Shown: in pieces, positions 25,410 through 34,401 of the stretch | Position numbering within the stretch: the first letter of the stretch is position 1 | How the letters are laid out: every line of letters starts with the position of its first letter | Assembly (NCBI GenBank): GCA_033763335.1 | Contig: JANRKU010000098.1 | Location: 1-64,000 of the forward strand | DNA: 64,000 nt | From: GCA-2794515 sp033763335 | GTDB taxonomy: Bacteria; Chloroflexota; Anaerolineae; Aggregatilineales; Phototrophicaceae | Direction of reading: 5' to 3' | Notes under the pieces: model-generated | What the model saw: the letters and a program-made list of their open reading frames with translations, nothing else | Database searches by the model: none | What the model was told of the DNA's origin: nothing | Translations under genes and position numbers: made by a program

Positions 25410-25436
25410 TCATGACAATAAAGGACACAATACGAC

Positions 25437-26504
25437 ATGGTTAAAGCGACAATTACGACATTGCCCGGTGATGGGGTTGGTGTGGAAGTGATGGCGGCGG
25501 CACAACGCATTTTGGGGGCGATTGGGACAAAATTTGGGCATGAATTTGTGTATCATGAGGCACTCATCGGCGGGATTGCCATTGATAAAACGGGGACGGC
25601 GCTCCCTGATGAAACGATAAAATTGGCGGAACAATCTGATGCGGTGCTTTTAGGTGCTGTGGGTGGTCCAAAATGGGATAATCCGAGCGCAAAAGTGCGC
25701 CCTGAACAGGGGTTGCTCAAAATCCGCAAGCATTTTAATTTGTTCGCCAATTTGCGCCCTGTAAAGACCTATCCTACATTGGTGCATCGTGCGCCATTGC
25801 GCCCCGATTTGTTAGAAGGTGTTGACCTGCTTTTTGTGCGGGAATTGACAGGCGGGTTGTATTTTGGTCCGCGCAAAGAACAAGAAGATGGCGATTCGGC
25901 ATACGATACCATGTTATACAGCGTTGCAGAAGTGGAACGGGTCGCACATGTGGCTTTTCGGGCGGCGCAGGGTCGTAGTAAAAAGGTGACTTCTGTGGAT
26001 AAAGCCAATGTGTTGGCGGCGATGCGCTTGTGGCGTAAAACAGTGGTGAAAGTGCATGAAGATTATTCTGATGTGACACTAGAACATGGTTTGGTGGATA
26101 GCTGTGCGATGCACTTGCTCACCCGTCCATCGAGTTTTGATGTGATTTTGGCTGAGAATATGTTTGGGGATATTTTGAGCGATGAGGCATCGGTATTGGC
26201 GGGGTCGTTGGGGATGTTGCCATCGGCATCTATTGGGGATGGTCGGTTTGGGTTATATGAACCTGTACATGGGTCTGCACCTGATATTGCAGGGATGAAA
26301 AAGGCAAATCCAACAGGGATGATTTTGTCTGTGGCGATGATGTTGCGGTATAGTCTTGGATTAGAGACAGAAGCGACTACAATAGAGGTAGCAATCGAAA
26401 AGACATTAGCCGATGGAATTGTGACGGCAGACCTAGCCGATGCCAAAACTGGAACGGTGGCAAACACTGATGAGTTTACGGAGGCTGTTCTGACACGTCT
26501 ATAA
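25437..26504 (+). CDS. leuB: 3-isopropylmalate dehydrogenase
   Basis: NAD-dependent oxidative decarboxylation of 3-isopropylmalate, and of 3-methylmalate in the citramalate route. 355 residues. Seen: TTLPGDGVGVEVMAAAQRIL; LLGAVGGPKWDNPSAKVRPE, diagnostic for LeuB; the RELTGGLYFGPRKE active-site loop; SVDKANVLAAMRLWRK, with the catalytic Lys; NMFGDILSDEASVLAGSLGM, with the metal-binding Asp residues; and EPVHGSAPDIAGMKKANP, the NAD-specific pattern. AAAGGA lies 11-12 bases before the ATG. Last enzyme gene of the operon; ilvD is absent from the window. Confidence 0.96.
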   Translation: MVKATITTLPGDGVGVEVMAAAQRILGAIGTKFGHEFVYHEALIGGIAIDKTGTALPDETIKLAEQSDAVLLGAVGGPKWDNPSAKVRPEQGLLKIRKHFNLFANLRPVKTYPTLVHRAPLRPDLLEGVDLLFVRELTGGLYFGPRKEQEDGDSAYDTMLYSVAEVERVAHVAFRAAQGRSKKVTSVDKANVLAAMRLWRKTVVKVHEDYSDVTLEHGLVDSCAMHLLTRPSSFDVILAENMFGDILSDEASVLAGSLGMLPSASIGDGRFGLYEPVHGSAPDIAGMKKANPTGMILSVAMMLRYSLGLETEATTIEVAIEKTLADGIVTADLADAKTGTVANTDEFTEAVLTRL

Positions 26505-26521
26505 GCGAGAGGAAAATTTTT

Positions 26522-27223
26522 ATGAAAATACTCGTTGTGGATGATGAAGAAGTCATTCGTGAGGCGTTGGAACGCGCACTCATCAAAGATAATCATGAAG
26601 TGACAACTTGTGGCGATGGATTGGAAGGGTTAAAAGCCTTCCATGTGTTCCGCCCTGATTTGGTGGTATTGGATATTTCGATGCCCGGTATGGATGGATT
26701 AACAGTGTGTCGGCGGATTCGTGAAGTGGCAGATACGCCTATCATGATGCTCTCTGCACAAGCAGTGACAGAAGAAAGCATTGTAGAGGGGTTAAATGCG
26801 GGCGCAGATGAATATATCATCAAGCCTGTACGCCTCAATGAATTTGTCGCACGGGTGAATGCGTTGTTACGGCGGGCGCAAATGGTCTCTAGCGAGACAG
26901 AAAAAGGCTATAACGACGGGTATTTGATGGTGGATTTGCATCGGCGACATGTGCATGTTAAGGGGAAGAAAGAACATTTAACCCCCACAGAATTTAAGCT
27001 ATTGGCGATGCTTATTGAACACGCGGGACGGGTGGTATCACAACGGGATTTGTTGGAACAGGTATGGGGGCAAGAATATGTGAATGATATTTACTATCCC
27101 CGTGTATATATTGCTCAATTACGCCGAAAAATTGAGCCAGACCCTGCAAACCCTGTTTATATCCTTACGGAACATCGTATTGGGTATCGGTTTGAGAAGC
27201 AATTGCCCGGTAGCGTAGATTAA
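26522..27223 (+). CDS. OmpR-family DNA-binding response regulator
   Basis: 233 residues: receiver domain (1-118) plus winged-helix DNA-binding domain (about 135-230). Seen: acidic pair VVDDEE; phosphoacceptor D51 in VLDISMPG; the conserved Ser in MMLSAQ; Lys in IIKPVRLNEF; then LTPTEFKLLAMLIEHAGRVV, the OmpR-type DNA-binding start; and HRIGYRFE at the end. Starts 17 bases after leuB with GAGAGGAAAA before it, so read-through from the leu operon is possible. The kinase gene begins 8 bases after it; the two form one two-component system. Targets unknown. Confidence 0.95.
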   Translation: MKILVVDDEEVIREALERALIKDNHEVTTCGDGLEGLKAFHVFRPDLVVLDISMPGMDGLTVCRRIREVADTPIMMLSAQAVTEESIVEGLNAGADEYIIKPVRLNEFVARVNALLRRAQMVSSETEKGYNDGYLMVDLHRRHVHVKGKKEHLTPTEFKLLAMLIEHAGRVVSQRDLLEQVWGQEYVNDIYYPRVYIAQLRRKIEPDPANPVYILTEHRIGYRFEKQLPGSVD

Positions 27224-27231
27224 CCTGCATC

Positions 27232-29100
27232 ATGTTTCCGCTAACGACGATTACACTTATGATAAATGGCTTAACGCTGGCGTTGGCGTTAGGCTTTTTA
27301 ATTTTGATTTTGTGGCAGAATCCACGTAAAGAGCAGAATCAGTTTTTTGCCTTATTTTTGGCATTTCTCATCATGTGGAATATGGGGTCGTTTTTGGTGC
27401 AATTTGGGCTAATTGCGGTGGATATTCCCGAAATTATCTTATTTGCGCTGGCATTGACACAATTTGGATTTTCTGGGGCAAGTGTGGGAATGTATGTCCT
27501 CACGACGACATTTATCGGCATCCAAAGCACACGATTCCGCATTTTGGCATTTTTGGGGTTGGGGGTATTTGCGGTTTATCAGATATTTTTGATTATTTCG
27601 CAAGGGAATAATAGCAGGGTAACGACAGCACAAGCATTTGGGGGGCAAATCCCCATGTTGTTTGTGTTGTTTTATTTTGTGTTTGATGGTGTGACGTTGT
27701 TTTTGGCGTGGCGGTATCGTAAAAAAATTGCATCTGTGGGGTTGTTGGTAGGAATTTTACTATTTGTCATTGGTCAGGGATTCATCTTTTTTAATCCACA
27801 ACTGATTGTGGCATCTTTTTCCACCAGTTTGGGGTCTATCGGTGGATTAACAATTGCTTTTTCGATTATCCGCAAAGAAATTATTGAACCCTTGGCAGAA
27901 CGGGAAAATCAGGTTCAGACGATGCACCGTGTTAGTTTAGCGATATCGAGCCAAGTTGCGTTGGATACCCTGTTAAACGAAATTGCGGGACAAACAGCCA
28001 GCCTATTAGAAGCCGATGGGGTGGGAATTTTCCTCAAAGAACCACCAACTCCCGATACGACAGGGGTGTTTATGTTGAGAACGGCGTATGAATTGCCTAA
28101 ACAGTATCTGGGATTGGAAATAACGCCAAAAAAAGGGCTTATAGGCACAATTATTGCCAATCAAAAGACATTGTACTTGGAAAATTATGGGCGTGATTGG
28201 CATGGTGAAGATGAATTGCCATTTGCCCGTGAGACATTTGGGGCAGTGATTGGCGTGCCATTGGTGTATGCTGGGCATGTGATTGGGGTGCTATTGGTCG
28301 TTAGTGGCAAGCATGGGCGGGTGTTTGATACCCAAGATATTTATGTTTTGGAACTATCCAGCGCACAAGTGGCTATCGTGATTACGCATAGTCATTTATT
28401 TGAGGAACAAAAAGAATTGGATAGGCTCAAAAGTGAGATGATTCGTATGGCGAGCCATGACCTGAAAAATCCGCTCATGGGTGCAATGACCCATATGGAA
28501 TTATTGCGGATGGAACTGGATAATCCGTTTACGCCAGAAGTAAAAAAGACCCTAGAGACGGTTGAATGGCAGTTGGAGCGTATGAATCGGATTATACGGG
28601 GGATATTGGATGTCGAAAAGGCATCGTTGTTGGGGTTTGAATGGGATGTTTGTGTGCCTGCACAAATTATTGAAGATGTGTTGGCAGAATTGGCACATCT
28701 GATAGACAACAAAAAAATTCGTGTTGAATCTCAAATAGCCGATGTACCTAATTTTAGGGGTGATTGTAAACAATTTGAGCGGGCGATTATTAACCTTGTG
28801 GAAAATGCCATTAAATTTACGCTAGTGGATGGTCATATCGTTGTCAGTGTATATTTAGAGGGGCAAGATGTGATGTTTAAGGTAGCAGATAATGGTGTTG
28901 GGATTCCAGAGGAGATACAAGGACGTGTATTTGAACGATTTTATCGTGGGCAACAAGAAGGGGTTGAGCATATCACAGGAACTGGTTTAGGATTAAGTCT
29001 TGTGAAAACCATCGTTGAGAATCATAAAGGCAAAGTTTGGTTTGAAAGCCAACAGCATAAGGGAACAACTTTTTATGTTCGCGTGCCTTCTATTGGTTAA
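27232..29100 (+). CDS. Membrane sensor histidine kinase (7TM-GAF-HisKA-HATPase)
   Basis: 622 residues. Seven or so hydrophobic helices in residues 1-215 resemble the N-terminal 7TM module of Chloroflexota kinases. A GAF domain follows (about 240-385; TASLLEADGVGIFLKE, FGAVIGVPLVYAGHVIGVL). HisKA has the phosphoacceptor H409 in MASHDLKNPLMGAM. HATPase_c (about 515-620) has NLVENAIKFT, DNGVGIPEE, and GTGLGLSLVK. Complete catalytic motifs, so an active kinase is expected. Signal is unknown; the membrane module could sense a small hydrophobic or envelope cue and the GAF domain a cytoplasmic ligand. Partner is the response regulator 8 bases upstream. Confidence 0.93.
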   Translation: MFPLTTITLMINGLTLALALGFLILILWQNPRKEQNQFFALFLAFLIMWNMGSFLVQFGLIAVDIPEIILFALALTQFGFSGASVGMYVLTTTFIGIQSTRFRILAFLGLGVFAVYQIFLIISQGNNSRVTTAQAFGGQIPMLFVLFYFVFDGVTLFLAWRYRKKIASVGLLVGILLFVIGQGFIFFNPQLIVASFSTSLGSIGGLTIAFSIIRKEIIEPLAERENQVQTMHRVSLAISSQVALDTLLNEIAGQTASLLEADGVGIFLKEPPTPDTTGVFMLRTAYELPKQYLGLEITPKKGLIGTIIANQKTLYLENYGRDWHGEDELPFARETFGAVIGVPLVYAGHVIGVLLVVSGKHGRVFDTQDIYVLELSSAQVAIVITHSHLFEEQKELDRLKSEMIRMASHDLKNPLMGAMTHMELLRMELDNPFTPEVKKTLETVEWQLERMNRIIRGILDVEKASLLGFEWDVCVPAQIIEDVLAELAHLIDNKKIRVESQIADVPNFRGDCKQFERAIINLVENAIKFTLVDGHIVVSVYLEGQDVMFKVADNGVGIPEEIQGRVFERFYRGQQEGVEHITGTGLGLSLVKTIVENHKGKVWFESQQHKGTTFYVRVPSIG

Positions 29101-29142
29101 TTTTCGGATAGTCAGAAAAACAATTCAAAAAGGGATAAAACA

Positions 29143-30147
29143 ATGTTACGAAGAGTAGTAGTTATCGGGTTTATCGTGATTATAAGCGGAATAGTAACAA
29201 TCGTATGGGGGCAATCTGAGACAACACCGACACCTGCGCCATCCAAAACACCTGTAGCCGAACAGACCCCTCCAGTTGAAACCACACCCGAAGCCGAAAT
29301 TACGCCATCTGTTGACGGGGCTTCTGAGCCATTTACACAAACTGATTTATCTGTATTGACGGGGAATGTGCAACGCCCTAATGGGATACTGTGGTTTGAT
29401 GATTTTCTGTGGACTGCATGTGCAGGCGATTGGACAGTGTATCGAATAGAAGCCGAAAGTGGTCAGACAATTACCTATAGCTATGGGGTACGAAGCGCCC
29501 ATACGATGTATATCGAAGATGACGGTGGTGTCAGTTTATGGGTACCCGACTATGATTTGGATATGCTGGTATCTGTTACTCGACAAGGGTCGCCTGTGCC
29601 TGTGGCAGAAAATATCCCTAAACCATGGGGAATTGCCTATTTGGACGAAGAAAATTTCTTGGTGACGAGTGTGAGTGAAAATTCGATTATGCGTGTTGGA
29701 CGTGATGGGACATCTGAGGTATTGTTGGATGGGTTTCGCGCACCAACCGGGATTGTTGCTACAGAAGATGTCGTTTTTGTGGTGAATAACGGTAGTTCAA
29801 GACGGTCTATTGAATGGCTTGATAAAGCGAGTTTGGTGGCAAAAGAACCTGTAGAGCCTCAACCATTGCTCAGTGGGGTTCAAAATGCCACCAATCTGGT
29901 GCTGGCAAGTGACGGATATTTGTATTTTACATACGCACTAGGGACTCGTGGCTTGGTTGGTCGTGTTGACCCAACGGTGTGTATGGAAAAAGGTGGTTGT
30001 AGTAATGATGAATTTCAGATAGTCATTTACACAGAACTTGCCGCACCATTGGCAGGATTAACCATCTCTGATGATATGAAACTATTTGTTCATACCATCT
30101 ATAGACCAGAAATTTATTGGGTAGACTTAAACAACTTCAATGGGTAG
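29143..30147 (+). CDS. Exported protein with Thr/Pro linker and NHL/SMP-30-like beta-propeller
   Basis: 334 residues. The N-terminal hydrophobic segment VVVIGFIVIISGIVTIVWG is a signal peptide or anchor. Residues about 25-62 are rich in Thr, Pro and Glu. The rest has short strands with recurring patterns such as RPNGILWFDDFLW, KPWGIAYLDEENFLVT, APTGIVATEDVVFVVNN and ATNLVLASDGYLYFT, which read as blades of a six-bladed propeller like NHL or SMP-30 proteins. No catalytic residues can be named. It follows the histidine kinase by 42 bases and may be its extracytoplasmic partner, but that is only from position. Ligand unknown. Confidence 0.75.
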   Translation: MLRRVVVIGFIVIISGIVTIVWGQSETTPTPAPSKTPVAEQTPPVETTPEAEITPSVDGASEPFTQTDLSVLTGNVQRPNGILWFDDFLWTACAGDWTVYRIEAESGQTITYSYGVRSAHTMYIEDDGGVSLWVPDYDLDMLVSVTRQGSPVPVAENIPKPWGIAYLDEENFLVTSVSENSIMRVGRDGTSEVLLDGFRAPTGIVATEDVVFVVNNGSSRRSIEWLDKASLVAKEPVEPQPLLSGVQNATNLVLASDGYLYFTYALGTRGLVGRVDPTVCMEKGGCSNDEFQIVIYTELAAPLAGLTISDDMKLFVHTIYRPEIYWVDLNNFNG

Positions 30148-30179
30148 ATACTGACTCTATCCCATCCGTGTTCTGATTG

Positions 30180-30204
30180 CCGTTAGGGATTACTTCCCTA
30201 ACGG
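30180..30204. terminator. Hairpin between convergent genes
   Basis: CCGTTAGGGA (30180-30189) pairs perfectly with TCCCTAACGG (30195-30204) around TTACT. It lies 32 bases after the propeller gene and overlaps the stop codon of the minus-strand membrane-protein gene. There is no clear T-run on either strand, so termination may be weak or factor-assisted. Confidence 0.55.
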
Positions 30205-30438
30205 ATTTGACAAAAGAATTCCAATGATTGCAATCAGAACACCTATGTGATGAGTCAGTATCCCCACATATTCTAGCAATACGCTATCGGCGGAAACATT
30301 GATGGTTTGCACCAGCAGACTGACAATGATGAGACACACGCCGATAACGGGCAACAAGCCACGTTGCTTGGCAAGTGTATTTGAAAGCCACGCCAATAAT
30401 CTGAGTAATAGGGGAGAGCGGTCAATCCGTTTGAGCAT
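30190..30438 (-). CDS. Small two-helix membrane protein of unknown function
   Basis: 82 residues with two hydrophobic helices (about 29-46, LLPVIGVCLIIVSLLVQ, and 56-77, VGILTHHIGVLIAIIGILL) after a basic N-terminus. I do not recognise a family. It starts 6 bases after hflX and its ribosome binding site, AAAAGG, overlaps the hflX stop, which suggests translational coupling. Such a link to the ribosome-associated GTPase HflX is of interest, but no function can be read from the sequence. The 3' end is covered by a hairpin. Confidence 0.75.
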   Translation of the reverse strand: MLKRIDRSPLLLRLLAWLSNTLAKQRGLLPVIGVCLIIVSLLVQTINVSADSVLLEYVGILTHHIGVLIAIIGILLSNPLGK

Positions 30439-30444
30439 AGTGAG

Positions 30445-31749
30445 TTATCCTTTTATCAAAAATTGTTCATATTGATGTTGAATGGCGATGGGTAGTTGAA
30501 CGGTAATAATGACTCCATCGTTGGTGTGTTCTTGATTTTCGACATTGGCAACATTGAATAATTGAGAAATGAGTTCTCCGCGTTCATAGGGGATGAGCAG
30601 GCGTGTTGGTGGCATATTTTTGACTAATGCTTGCTCAAGACCTTCTAATAACTTCTCAATGCCTGTGCCAATGGTGGCAGATACATGGAATTGTTCGATA
30701 TATTCGCTCATATCGGCTTCTGGTGGATATAAATCGGCTTTGATTTTGTCGGTTTTATTCCAGACCAGTAATCTGGGGATATGTGTGACATCGAGTTCTG
30801 CGAGGGTATCTTCTACCGATTCTATATGTTGTAGCACATGGGGATGTGAAACATCTACTACGTGCAAAATCATATCGGCTTCTGCGATTTCCTCTAGGGT
30901 AGCGCGGAATGCTGTGATGAGATTGGTGGGTAATTTTTGGATGAACCCTACTGTATCGGATAGCAATACTTGGCGATTTGATGGTAGGACAAATCGGCGC
31001 GTGGTGGGGTCTAGTGTGGCAAATAGCTGGTCTGCGATGTAGACATCCGAGCCTGTGATGGCTTTTAGCAATGTGGATTTGCCAGCATTGGTGTATCCCA
31101 CCAGCGCAATAACTGGAATCCCAGATTTTGTGCGTTGTTTGCGGTGTTGGCTACGTTGCATCCGTACAAGCTCTATTTCTTCTTTGAGCTTGGATATTTT
31201 TCGCCCAATTTCGCGCTTATCTACTTCGAGTTGTGTTTCGCCCGGTCCGCGTAGCCCAACACCTGCTTTTGAGCCACTTCCACCTGCTTGTCTGGCGAGA
31301 TGTGTCCATTGGCGTGTTAGGCGTGGAAGGCGATATTCATATTGGGCAAGTTCGACCTGTAATGCCCCTTCATGGGTGCGAGCATGTTGAGCAAATATGT
31401 CCATAATGAGCGTGGAACGGTCAATAATTTTGAAGGTATCACCCAATCGGCGTTCCAATTGGCGTTGATGGCGTGGTGAGAGTTCGTCATCAAAAATGAG
31501 GATGTTGGTTTCTAGCTCAACCATCGCTTCTTTGACCTCTTCTACTTTACCAGAACCGATAAAGGTAGAGGGGTCTATGTGACCGACACTTTGGGTTGTT
31601 TGCCCTGTGACAATCATACCCGCAGTATCGGCTAGGAGAGCCAATTCTTTGAGGGATTCGGTCACAGAAAGGAGAGGGCGACTGCCTTTGACAGTCACAC
31701 CCACTAAATACGCTTTTTCTTGTTGATTTGGTTCATAAAATTCGGTCAT
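30445..31749 (-). CDS. hflX: GTPase HflX (ribosome-splitting factor)
   Basis: Translational GTPase that splits stalled or stress-damaged ribosomes; cytoplasmic and ribosome-bound. 434 residues. Seen: N-terminal HflX domain with IDPSTFIGSGKVEEV and FDDELSPRHQRQLE; the family signature GPGETQLEVDKREI; and the G domain with G1 GYTNAGKSTLLKAI, G2 TLDPTTRR, G3 DTVGFI and G4 NKTD. AAAGGTG precedes the ATG. It lies 30 bases after the aminotransferase gene on the same strand and is followed by a small membrane-protein gene. Confidence 0.96.
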   Translation of the reverse strand: MTEFYEPNQQEKAYLVGVTVKGSRPLLSVTESLKELALLADTAGMIVTGQTTQSVGHIDPSTFIGSGKVEEVKEAMVELETNILIFDDELSPRHQRQLERRLGDTFKIIDRSTLIMDIFAQHARTHEGALQVELAQYEYRLPRLTRQWTHLARQAGGSGSKAGVGLRGPGETQLEVDKREIGRKISKLKEEIELVRMQRSQHRKQRTKSGIPVIALVGYTNAGKSTLLKAITGSDVYIADQLFATLDPTTRRFVLPSNRQVLLSDTVGFIQKLPTNLITAFRATLEEIAEADMILHVVDVSHPHVLQHIESVEDTLAELDVTHIPRLLVWNKTDKIKADLYPPEADMSEYIEQFHVSATIGTGIEKLLEGLEQALVKNMPPTRLLIPYERGELISQLFNVANVENQEHTNDGVIITVQLPIAIQHQYEQFLIKG

Positions 31750-31779
31750 AGCACCTTTTATAGTATCAAATTTAATGGG

Positions 31780-32946
31780 TTAGCGTTGCTTATACCACGA
31801 TTGAAGTGCATCTAGGGCTTCTGATAATTCAGAGTCTTCGACACCTACACTAAAACGAACATAATCATTGCCTCCAGGTCCATAGGCGGCACCTGGAGCA
31901 AGCGATACATGGGCATTGTTTAATGCCGATTCGACATAAGCCGTTGCATCGCCATCTAATACTTTTGCCCATACATATAATGACCCCATCGGCACTTCGG
32001 CAGATAATCCGACATGGGGCAACACGGACATGATTTTATCTCTACGGCGTTGATATATCGCATTACGCTCATCAATCCACGATTGTGGGGTATCGAGGGC
32101 TGTAATCCCTGCATCATATACAGGGGTAAAATGGGCGCTATCTATATTGCTTTTAATCGCCAATAGATTATCAATCGCGTCTTTACTCCCCAATGCGGCA
32201 CCTAAACGCCATCCAGCCATATTATAACTCTTTGAGAAAGAGAAAAATTCTAGCACATGACTTCTATCAGTATCTGTTTGTAAAGCACTAGGAGCAGTTG
32301 CTCCTTCAAACAAGACATCCATATAGGGATTATCTGATATGAGTAGAATATCATGCTTTTGGCAAAAACTCGCAATTTGATTATAGTCTGCGAGGGTAAT
32401 CATTGCGCCTGTGGGATTATTGGGGTAGTTAATCCACAACACTTTGGCACGTTTGAGGATATCGGCAGGGATTTCATCCAGATTTGGTCTGTATCCGCGT
32501 GCAGGGTCGAGCTTTACCCAATAGACTTCTGCTTCTGCGAGTCGCGTCCCCATTGCATAGGCGGGATACCCAATATCTGGTACAAGGGCAATATCGCCTT
32601 TGGATAAATGGGCGAGGGTGAGATTCACAATGCCTTCTTTACTGCCGAGAAGGGGCAAAATTTCGGTTTCTGGGTCTACTGTGACTGCGAATCGGCGTTG
32701 ATAATGTTTTGCGAGCGCACGGCGAAATGCAGGTGTCCCCCGATAACTGTTATAACCATGATTTTTTGGATTAGAAGCCGATGTCGCCAACGATTCGACA
32801 ACAGCAGAGGGTGGTGGCATATCGGGATTGCCAATATCTAGCCGATAGACCTTAATTTTCTCTGATTGCATTTGACGGATTCTGTCACCAATCACCGAGA
32901 AAAAATAGGGGGGCAGATTTTTTAACCGTGCGGATGGATGTAACAT
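31780..32946 (-). CDS. Class I aminotransferase, LL-diaminopimelate aminotransferase-like
   Basis: PLP enzyme of fold type I. The start at 32946 (MLHPSARLKNLPPYFF, 388 residues) is chosen because TGAGGA precedes it; an upstream in-frame Met at 32982 has no such site. Seen: RLDIGNPDMPPP; YNSYRGTPAFRRALAKHY; LLGSKEGIVNLTLA; NYPNNPTGAM; SDNPYMDV; and PLP lysine in FFSFSKSYNMAGWRLG. These fit the LL-DAP aminotransferase/aspartate aminotransferase-like subgroup used in Chloroflexota lysine and cell-wall synthesis. An alanine or glutamate-pyruvate type cannot be excluded from sequence alone. Probably cotranscribed with hflX. Confidence 0.85.
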   Translation of the reverse strand: MLHPSARLKNLPPYFFSVIGDRIRQMQSEKIKVYRLDIGNPDMPPPSAVVESLATSASNPKNHGYNSYRGTPAFRRALAKHYQRRFAVTVDPETEILPLLGSKEGIVNLTLAHLSKGDIALVPDIGYPAYAMGTRLAEAEVYWVKLDPARGYRPNLDEIPADILKRAKVLWINYPNNPTGAMITLADYNQIASFCQKHDILLISDNPYMDVLFEGATAPSALQTDTDRSHVLEFFSFSKSYNMAGWRLGAALGSKDAIDNLLAIKSNIDSAHFTPVYDAGITALDTPQSWIDERNAIYQRRRDKIMSVLPHVGLSAEVPMGSLYVWAKVLDGDATAYVESALNNAHVSLAPGAAYGPGGNDYVRFSVGVEDSELSEALDALQSWYKQR

Positions 32947-33035
32947 TTTTATAAAATCCTCACTATAAGCGTTTATAGGCACAAAAATTATCTATTCTTG
33001 TGCCTTATTTTAACGCTTAGATGGGGTTGTGGCAA

Positions 33036-34382
33036 TTAAAGAGTTTGTGGGATGGGGAGATTAGTCGTTTCGATGATGGTTTTCATATCGGCTAATGCGC
33101 GGTCAGCATAGGCGGTATAACGCTCCACTTTGCTTTTGAAGCGTTTGGGCAATTCGGGTAACAGTCCAAAATTGGCTTTCATCGGCTGGAAGTGTTTTGG
33201 CTCTGCATGAGAGACATAATGGCATAGTGAGCCAATCATGGTGGTTTGTGGCAGAATAAACTCTGATTCGCCATTCAAATTTCTGGCAAGGTTGACGGCG
33301 GCGATGAGTCCTGTGGCGATATTGCCGACATAGCCCTCAACACCTGTGATTTGCCCACCGAAATAAAGGTCTTTGCGGGTGCGGAATTGCATGGTGGCAT
33401 TGAGCAAGGTGGGTGCATTGATGAAGGTGTTACGGTGCATTTGCCCCATACGGATAAATTCGGCATTTTGGAGTCCGGGGATGAGGCGCAAGACAGTTTC
33501 TTGGTCTCCCCATTTGATATTGGTCTGGAATCCTACGATATTATATAAACTGCCAGTGAGGTTATCTCGGCGGAGTTGAACAACGGCATGAGGACGATTG
33601 CCCGTGCGTGGGTCTTTTAGCCCAACAGGGCGCATGGGTCCAAAAGCGAGGGTATCCTCACCGCGAGAAGCCAGTTGCTCAATCGGCAGGCATCCCTCAA
33701 AGAAATTGGGGTCTTCTCGCTCAAAATCGCGTAATTCTGCGGTTTGTGCATTACGGAGGGCGGTCACAAAGGTGATGTATTCCTCTTTGTTCATGGGGCA
33801 ATTGATATAATCGCCCTCATCTTCATCCCCGCGTTGATAGCGACTCGCTTTGAAGGCGATGGTCATATCTATGGATTCTAGGGTGACGATGGGTGAAATG
33901 GCATCGTAAAAATAGAGATAATCTTGACCAGATAATTTGGCAATTTCTTGTGCCAATGCAGGAGATGTCAACGGTCCCGATGCAATAATGGTTGGGGTAT
34001 TGGGTATGATTGGCATTTCCTGCCGAATCAAACGGATACGGGGGTGATTTTGGATATGGTTGCCTACTAATTGGGCAAATACCTCACGGTCTACTGCCAA
34101 TGCACCACCAGCAGGAACTGATGACTCCTCTGCACAGCGAATGAGCAAGGAATTGAGCATTTTTAGCTCGTGTTGCAATAAGCCTGTGGCGCGGTCTTTG
34201 AGTTTTGAGCCGAGTGAATTGCTACAGACCAATTCTGCTAGTCTATCGGATACATGAGCGCCTGTGGTCTTATGAGGGCGCATTTCGTATAAATCTACAT
34301 CAAATCCGCGTTCTGCAAGTTGCCATGCGGCTTCTGTACCAGCCAAGCCACCGCCGATGACGGTAATTCGTTGAGAAGTCAT
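33036..34382 (-). CDS. trmFO: Methylenetetrahydrofolate-tRNA-(uracil-54-C5)-methyltransferase TrmFO
   Basis: Folate- and FAD-dependent enzyme that makes ribothymidine at position 54 of tRNA. 448 residues. Seen: FAD-binding IGGGLAGTEAAWQLAERGF with DLYEMRP at the end of the second strand; ELVCSNSLGS, with the conserved Cys; QLRRDNLTGSLYNIVGFQTN; RMGQMHRNTFINAP; and FGGQITGVEGYVGNIATGL. AAAGAG precedes the start. It is 19 bases after fabF, forming a plsX-fabF-trmFO run on the minus strand. Confidence 0.97.
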   Translation of the reverse strand: MTSQRITVIGGGLAGTEAAWQLAERGFDVDLYEMRPHKTTGAHVSDRLAELVCSNSLGSKLKDRATGLLQHELKMLNSLLIRCAEESSVPAGGALAVDREVFAQLVGNHIQNHPRIRLIRQEMPIIPNTPTIIASGPLTSPALAQEIAKLSGQDYLYFYDAISPIVTLESIDMTIAFKASRYQRGDEDEGDYINCPMNKEEYITFVTALRNAQTAELRDFEREDPNFFEGCLPIEQLASRGEDTLAFGPMRPVGLKDPRTGNRPHAVVQLRRDNLTGSLYNIVGFQTNIKWGDQETVLRLIPGLQNAEFIRMGQMHRNTFINAPTLLNATMQFRTRKDLYFGGQITGVEGYVGNIATGLIAAVNLARNLNGESEFILPQTTMIGSLCHYVSHAEPKHFQPMKANFGLLPELPKRFKSKVERYTAYADRALADMKTIIETTNLPIPQTL

Positions 34383-34401
34383 GTGTTGCTCTTTCTATAA
34401 A

